Shown: positions 5,037-8,822 of the stretch, piece by piece | How the letters are laid out: each line of letters opens with the position of its first letter | Position numbering within the stretch: position 1 is the first letter of the stretch | NCBI GenBank assembly: GCA_021106755.1 | Contig: JAIOTM010000141.1 | Coordinates: forward strand, 1-8,822 | Reading direction: 5' to 3' | Source: Candidatus Cloacimonadota bacterium | Lineage (GTDB): Bacteria; Cloacimonadota; Cloacimonadia; Cloacimonadales; JAIOQZ01 | DNA length: 8,822 bases | Notes under the pieces: model-generated | Told to the model about the DNA's origin: nothing | The model's database searches: none | What the model saw: the letters and a program-made list of their open reading frames with translations, nothing else | Program-made: the position numbers and the translations under genes

Positions 5037-7835
5037 TTAATCCACCGTTATAGATTTTGAGACGTTTTTGGGAACATCAGGATGAACTCCATGCTCGGAA
5101 ACTCCGAGTCTATCAAGATATGCCATCTTACGAATACTCATTTGCAGAGCAAGTAATTGTAACGCGACCGAAGATGTGAACGAAGTCATTAAAGAGTCGC
5201 CAGTTTGTGGCAGGGCTATATAACCCCAGCCGTAATACTGATTTTCCTGATGAGGATTAGAGCAGGCGTTTTCCATCAGCTTGTCGCTATCTTCGGCAAT
5301 AACGAACGTGTCCGCTCCCCGAATTTTGTGCGTGTTAATTTGCGATATTGTCAGATTGACATCTCGTTCATCGGGACCTGTTACGTATATAAGCGGGTAA
5401 CTACGGTAGAGCGGGTTGAAGAAATCATAGTTGTGCACAGTATCTTTGAACAGGCGGGTGGCATCCGGGGTCAGGTTGAAAGGGAATGTCCGCGTAAAGA
5501 TATAGGATGTGAGTGCTTTGATTATCTCGCGCATCTCAGAGTGAGTGATATTGTACTCCATTTCTTTGGATTCCATATCGGTTATCGTTTTGTTGAAGTT
5601 TTTGAGCATGGCTTTGATGCTTTTCATGCCAAATATTGTATTCTTTCCGAGAATTGTGTTTGGACCATGCTTGAATTCCGAGGCTTCACCACCTTCGCAG
5701 TGATTAAGAACGGTTTCCCTAATTTTTAGTGCACCCTCTTTGGCTACTCCGCTGAGTTTCGTAGCGAGGATGTGCATTGAAGGCTCCATATATATCTTGC
5801 TGGCGACAAAAGTGATGCTTTCTTTGGTAGTTTCTATGGTTTCGCGGAGTAATTCGGGAAGCATAAGCAGTTTTTTGTAACGGCGATTAACCTCTTTCTC
5901 CAGAGTCATGAATGTAATTCGTTGTTGATTATAAGCTTCCCATTCCGCTTCGGTAGCTTTATCCTCGTTAATACTCATCAGAGCGGCTTTCATTTTTTCG
6001 GCTTTGTGTTCGGCTGTTTTCAAAGCGAGATAGAAGAGTATTACCAACTGATTAATGAAACTCTTGGTCGCGGGTACGGCAATTTCCGGTCCGCAGAAGA
6101 TTGGAATGGAGATGTCGCATTTTTCCTGCCCTAAGGTCGAGTTTATGTTGTTGACGATTGTTACACGGGATATGTTCTGCTCAGACGCTTCAATGTCGTT
6201 GAAGATATCAATCAAATCTTTGGTTTCGCCGCTTTGTGAAACGCCTATAATTACATCACCACTGCGTATGCTGTGGGAGTATTGTCCCCTGAAATCACCG
6301 GGTAGAATCGGGATTATAGTCTGCGAAGCTATTTCGTTAAAGAATACAGCACCGAGCTTGGTCGCGTGAAACGATGTTCCGCAGGCAACAGTGTAAATCT
6401 GTCCTTTTCTCTGCTCAGTTTTCTCTAGAAGATCAATGAAGTTTTCAACTACATTGTCAAATTCCAGCACATCCTCTTTTTCCACAATCGAATCCAGAGC
6501 TTTGCTGACTAATAATCGTTTTTTATCGAATTTTTCTCCGATGAGATCAATGAACAGGTTTTTTTCCGAAGAGAAGAAATATTTTTTCTCGAAATCCCGT
6601 TTTACTAATTCGGCAAAGAGGATAGGATAATTCTTTTTTACTTCATCGAAAAAAGAATCAGCTTGCGGCGAAGTACAGAATTTATCGAACGCTTTTTCCT
6701 GAAGCGGAAATTTCTCTAACTTCAATAACTTATCAGATAAAGTCTTGAAAACAGTCATCATTTCTTCTGAGTCTAATAGATTCAACATTCTACGTCCTGT
6801 ATTGGAACCACCGAGGAATATTTTTACTAACTTACCAGCGGAATCAATCTCAGAGTATATTTCCTGCTCCATAAAGTACTTGAAAGGTGGCATCAACTCG
6901 GTATCTTCCGCCCGGAGCTTGGAGCGAACTGGCAGACGTTTTATTTCCTGTCCTTTCGTTATTATCTCATCCGGCTGACCAACTTTACGGATTTTACCGT
7001 CTTTATAGGCAAATATCCGGTAATTTGATGCTGTGTATTCCGCGAACTCGCCTTCGCGAAGTTTTACTAACTGTTTTGTGAACTTGAGAACAGCAGTCAG
7101 ATCTGACGAAGCAAGAGAAAAGGGAGTATCCTCTATTTTCCCGATGCCGAAGTAGAGGCTACTTCCAGCTTTGATAGCGTACATAATTTCGGTTACAGGA
7201 TCGACTATAACCGAAGCAAAAGAGCCAACCGTTATCTCAATGGCTTTGATAATGGCTTTGCGCATGGCGTTTTTACGCACAACTGTATCGTTTTGTTCAG
7301 CTTCTTCATGCTCATCAAGAAAGATGTCGAAATAGTGTTCTATTGTATGAACAAGTATTTCGCCATCATTATCCGAAACCACGTTGTGTCCTTCGGTGAT
7401 AAGAAAGTTTTTCAACTCTCGCGTGTTAGTTATATTGCCGTTGTGAGCACCAAAAATGTGGCGTTTGCACCGCACTTCATGGGGCTGTGAGTTTTTTTTA
7501 TCTACCGCGCCAAAGGTTGCCCAACGCACCTGACCACAAAAGATTTTACCTGCTTGCTCTTCTATGCCAAGAGTTTCTACGAGTGTGCTGGGAGCACCGA
7601 CATCTTTAAGCAGTACTGTGTTCTTCTTGTCATCCTGAAAAATTGCGCCAGTTGAATCGTAGCCTCGGTATTCCAGAGATTTCAATAATTTTGCGGCGTA
7701 CTTGCCCATATTGATGTGAACTTTTGCCAGCATCAGACCTAAAACGCCACAGCCAACTCCGGGAAGTGGAATATGCAGTGTAATCGGTGGAATTTTCGTT
7801 ATTCGGGTGAGGATTCTATTTATTGCTTTCATCAT
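5037..7835 (-). CDS. GlmS-like glutamine--fructose-6-phosphate aminotransferase, large variant
   Basis: By homology it makes glucosamine-6-phosphate from fructose-6-phosphate and glutamine in the cytoplasm, the first step to UDP-GlcNAc for peptidoglycan and LPS. Domains: class II glutamine amidotransferase, about 29-315 (CGVLG with nucleophile C29, LEYRGYD 54-60, VRWATFG 103-109, HNGN 131-134, SDND 154-157); first SIS sugar-phosphate isomerase domain, about 477-610 (ACGTS, SQSGET, PATKSF); second SIS domain, about 680-905 (EGALKIRE, EFKHGP with H723); and a C-terminal tail NVSKSITVD whose K927 matches the catalytic lysine of E. coli GlmS. At 932 residues it is about 320 longer than E. coli GlmS. 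Extra blocks lie at about 350-475 between the halves, about 610-665, and about 738-812 within the second SIS domain. The only start that keeps C29 is the ATG pair at 7835/7832; GGGAG lies seven bases upstream of the first. The cysteine is therefore preceded by 28 residues. It overlaps ispD by 20 bp, suggesting translational coupling. The true substrate might differ from GlmS. Confidence 0.87.
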   Translation of the reverse strand: MMKAINRILTRITKIPPITLHIPLPGVGCGVLGLMLAKVHINMGKYAAKLLKSLEYRGYDSTGAIFQDDKKNTVLLKDVGAPSTLVETLGIEEQAGKIFCGQVRWATFGAVDKKNSQPHEVRCKRHIFGAHNGNITNTRELKNFLITEGHNVVSDNDGEILVHTIEHYFDIFLDEHEEAEQNDTVVRKNAMRKAIIKAIEITVGSFASVIVDPVTEIMYAIKAGSSLYFGIGKIEDTPFSLASSDLTAVLKFTKQLVKLREGEFAEYTASNYRIFAYKDGKIRKVGQPDEIITKGQEIKRLPVRSKLRAEDTELMPPFKYFMEQEIYSEIDSAGKLVKIFLGGSNTGRRMLNLLDSEEMMTVFKTLSDKLLKLEKFPLQEKAFDKFCTSPQADSFFDEVKKNYPILFAELVKRDFEKKYFFSSEKNLFIDLIGEKFDKKRLLVSKALDSIVEKEDVLEFDNVVENFIDLLEKTEQRKGQIYTVACGTSFHATKLGAVFFNEIASQTIIPILPGDFRGQYSHSIRSGDVIIGVSQSGETKDLIDIFNDIEASEQNISRVTIVNNINSTLGQEKCDISIPIFCGPEIAVPATKSFINQLVILFYLALKTAEHKAEKMKAALMSINEDKATEAEWEAYNQQRITFMTLEKEVNRRYKKLLMLPELLRETIETTKESITFVASKIYMEPSMHILATKLSGVAKEGALKIRETVLNHCEGGEASEFKHGPNTILGKNTIFGMKSIKAMLKNFNKTITDMESKEMEYNITHSEMREIIKALTSYIFTRTFPFNLTPDATRLFKDTVHNYDFFNPLYRSYPLIYVTGPDERDVNLTISQINTHKIRGADTFVIAEDSDKLMENACSNPHQENQYYGWGYIALPQTGDSLMTSFTSSVALQLLALQMSIRKMAYLDRLGVSEHGVHPDVPKNVSKSITVD

Positions 7836-8517
7836 GTTTATTCTCCCATAATTTTATCAGACTTTCGGCAATGATTATATCTATTGGCTTTGTAATCTTG
7901 ATATTGTTTTCAGTTTCCACAATCGCGACAGGATAACCAAAGTGTTCGATTAATCCGGCATCATCGGTAAAGCTGAGATTTGCTTCCGCGGCACGTTTAT
8001 GGCAATTGGTGATTAAAGAATACCGGAACACTTGCGGCGTGTGGATGTTATAGAGTTTCTCCCTGTCGATTGTGCCGCTGACAATCCCGTTCTTCACTTT
8101 CTTGATGGTGTTTACAACCGGACTGCCGGGAATAACAGCAACGCAACTCTCTATTTTGATAAGCAATTTATCAATATCATCATTTCTGACAAATGGGCGT
8201 ACAGCATCGTGAATAAGAACTACTTCAGTTTGCTTCGGGCAGGCTTGTAATCCTTTATGTACTGACTCTTGCCTCGTCTCGCCGCCAGTTACGCAGATGA
8301 ACGGATAATCGTACTCTGCTGTTATCAGATTGCGTCCGAATGACAGATCATCTTCGGGAAAGACAACAACAATAGTGTCCACCGCTGGGTGCTTAATAAA
8401 GGCATCCAGAGCACGAAAAATAATACGACGACCTGCCAGCGGCAGATATTGCTTCTTTTCCGAAGCCTGCAACCGCTCGCCTTTTCCTCCGGCTGTGATT
8501 ATTGCTGTAATAAACAT
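7816..8517 (-). CDS. ispD: 2-C-methyl-D-erythritol 4-phosphate cytidylyltransferase
   Basis: Joins MEP and CTP to give CDP-methylerythritol and pyrophosphate, the third step of the non-mevalonate isoprenoid pathway, in the cytoplasm. With the ATG at 8517 it has 233 residues, normal for the family. Motifs: the glycine-rich nucleotide loop TAGGKGERL (8-16), with K22 of KKQYLPL binding the triphosphate; HDAVRPF (103-109); TIDR, whose R152 matches the catalytic arginine of E. coli IspD; TPQVF (160-164); TDDAGL; and NIKITKP with K207 matching the MEP-contacting lysine. All key residues are there. A TTG directly precedes the ATG and could start translation one codon earlier; neither has a clear Shine-Dalgarno site. 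It is the first gene of the operon with the GlmS-like gene and ispF, and overlaps the former by 20 bp. Upstream, after about 80 bp, an insertion sequence begins on the opposite strand. Confidence 0.94.
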   Translation of the reverse strand: MFITAIITAGGKGERLQASEKKQYLPLAGRRIIFRALDAFIKHPAVDTIVVVFPEDDLSFGRNLITAEYDYPFICVTGGETRQESVHKGLQACPKQTEVVLIHDAVRPFVRNDDIDKLLIKIESCVAVIPGSPVVNTIKKVKNGIVSGTIDREKLYNIHTPQVFRYSLITNCHKRAAEANLSFTDDAGLIEHFGYPVAIVETENNIKITKPIDIIIAESLIKLWENKHDESNK

Positions 8518-8547
8518 CAAATCTGAATCAAATTTTCACCAGTTGCG

Positions 8548-8553
8548 TGTCAA
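8548..8553 (-). promoter_or_regulatory. Possible -35 box of the ispD operon
   Basis: A perfect TTGACA on the minus strand, 30 bp ahead of the ispD ATG. No convincing -10 hexamer stands at 16-18 bp from it, so this may be chance. It is the best candidate in the 80 bp between ispD and the insertion sequence. Confidence 0.2.
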
Positions 8554-8597
8554 GGATTTCGTGAGTCGCTCGCTTTGCTTGCTTCATTTATGAATTG
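8551..8597. repeat. Possible dispersed short element next to the IS end
   Basis: On the minus strand this stretch has a quasi-periodic pattern of AGCAAGCAAAGCGAGCG followed by ACTCACGAAATCC. One of its frames reads EASKASDSRNP and stop, a tail I associate from memory with many spurious protein ends in unrelated genomes, which would mark it as a dispersed repeat or a transcribed spacer. Only one copy is in this window, so repetition cannot be shown here. Confidence 0.3.
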
Positions 8598-8637
8598 AGG
8601 ACACACCTGTCCTAAATAAATATATTTTCCAAAAACC

Positions 8638-8668
8638 GTGACGATAATTATCAAATAATTACCGTCAC
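8638..8668 (+). other. Hairpin just upstream of the transposase start
   Basis: A 13 bp inverted repeat with one mismatch, GTGACGATAATTA and TAATTACCGTCAC, around the 5-base loop TCAAA. It ends four bases before the transposase ATG, where a ribosome would bind, and no Shine-Dalgarno site is visible. In several insertion sequences such a stem stops transcripts entering from outside from being translated into transposase. That role is inferred here from position alone. Confidence 0.55.
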
Positions 8669-8672
8669 AGTT

Positions 8673-8822
8673 ATGAACTTAAATACGAGCCTATTTTCTC
8701 AAATGCTGAAGATTATTGCAAGAGATAATTTTGAGAGTCTTGCAAAACAGACAGGAGTTTCCCGTCATAATAAAGGTTTCAGGGCATGGGATCATTTTGT
8801 TTCTATGCTGTTCTGTCACCTC
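8673..8822 (+). CDS. IS4-family transposase, N-terminal part (DUF4372-like), runs off the window
   Basis: The first 50 codons of an open frame that continues past the window edge. The translation begins MNLNTSLFSQMLKII and includes KGFRAWDHFVSMLFCHL. This pattern, an N-terminal SLFSQ-type helix then a W-D-x-F-x-x-M-x-F-x-x-L block, is the N-terminal domain (DUF4372) of IS4-type DDE transposases. The catalytic DDE residues would lie outside the window. ATG start without a visible ribosome site, directly after a hairpin, as fits low transposase expression. Whether the gene is intact cannot be seen. Confidence 0.75.
   Translation, partial: MNLNTSLFSQMLKIIARDNFESLAKQTGVSRHNKGFRAWDHFVSMLFCHL

Larger units (their letters stand above)
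8590..8822 (+). mobile_element. Left end of an IS4-like insertion sequence, cut by the window edge
   Basis: The block holds the start of a transposase gene at 8673 and, ahead of it, two inverted repeats: a perfect 6 bp pair AGGACA/TGTCCT at 8598-8613, which may mark or belong to the terminal repeat, and a longer hairpin at 8638-8668. The outer boundary is a guess, since the right end and target duplication lie outside the window. The element sits upstream of ispD and is transcribed away from it. Confidence 0.6.

Noticed and set aside
5205..5729. A 174-codon open frame on the plus strand
   Set aside because: It is antisense to well-conserved SIS-domain sequence of the GlmS-like gene and shows no domain or ribosome site; a shadow of the real gene.

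Overview
The window looks like ordinary chromosomal DNA from a bacterium using the standard code (genes end in TAA, TAG and TGA), with moderately AT-rich sequence, clear Shine-Dalgarno sites and several TTGACA-type promoters. The lipoprotein signal, the periplasmic-type cell-wall amidase with a long insert in its catalytic domain, and the MEP isoprenoid genes suggest a Gram-negative (diderm) organism. The TTGACA promoters and strong Shine-Dalgarno sites argue against Bacteroidota. A related deep lineage of the FCB group is possible, but the phylum cannot be fixed from this sequence alone.

Layout from left to right. Positions 1-178 hold no gene I can defend. A minus-strand N-acetylmuramoyl-L-alanine amidase (179-1330) is divergent from a plus-strand Sir2-type NAD-dependent protein deacetylase (1413-2192). 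A minus-strand TPR lipoprotein (2239-3300) converges on the sirtuin gene. It is divergent from a plus-strand ankyrin-repeat protein (3469-4266), and convincing promoters for both lie in the 168 bp between them. A minus-strand tRNA-Gly(CCC) follows (4410-4482), with a promoter that overlaps the end of ispF.

From 4542 to 8517 lies a tight minus-strand operon, transcribed ispD, a very large GlmS-like aminotransferase, then ispF. ispD and the GlmS gene overlap by 20 bp, and only 3 bp separate the GlmS gene from ispF. IspD and IspF catalyse the third and fifth steps of the MEP pathway. The GlmS-like protein would make glucosamine-6-phosphate for cell-wall precursors. The operon therefore couples isoprenoid and amino-sugar supply, both needed for envelope synthesis, and the amidase acts on the same wall. 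The last 200-odd bases are the left end of an IS4-like insertion sequence with the first 50 codons of its transposase.

The two points most worth attention are an in-frame TAA in the middle of an otherwise perfectly conserved ispF, and the GlmS-like protein. That protein is 932 residues long, with two large inserts and a nucleophile cysteine at residue 29 instead of directly after the initiator Met. I see no CRISPR array, no phage genes and no clear new defence or mobile system. The rest of the window is conventional.
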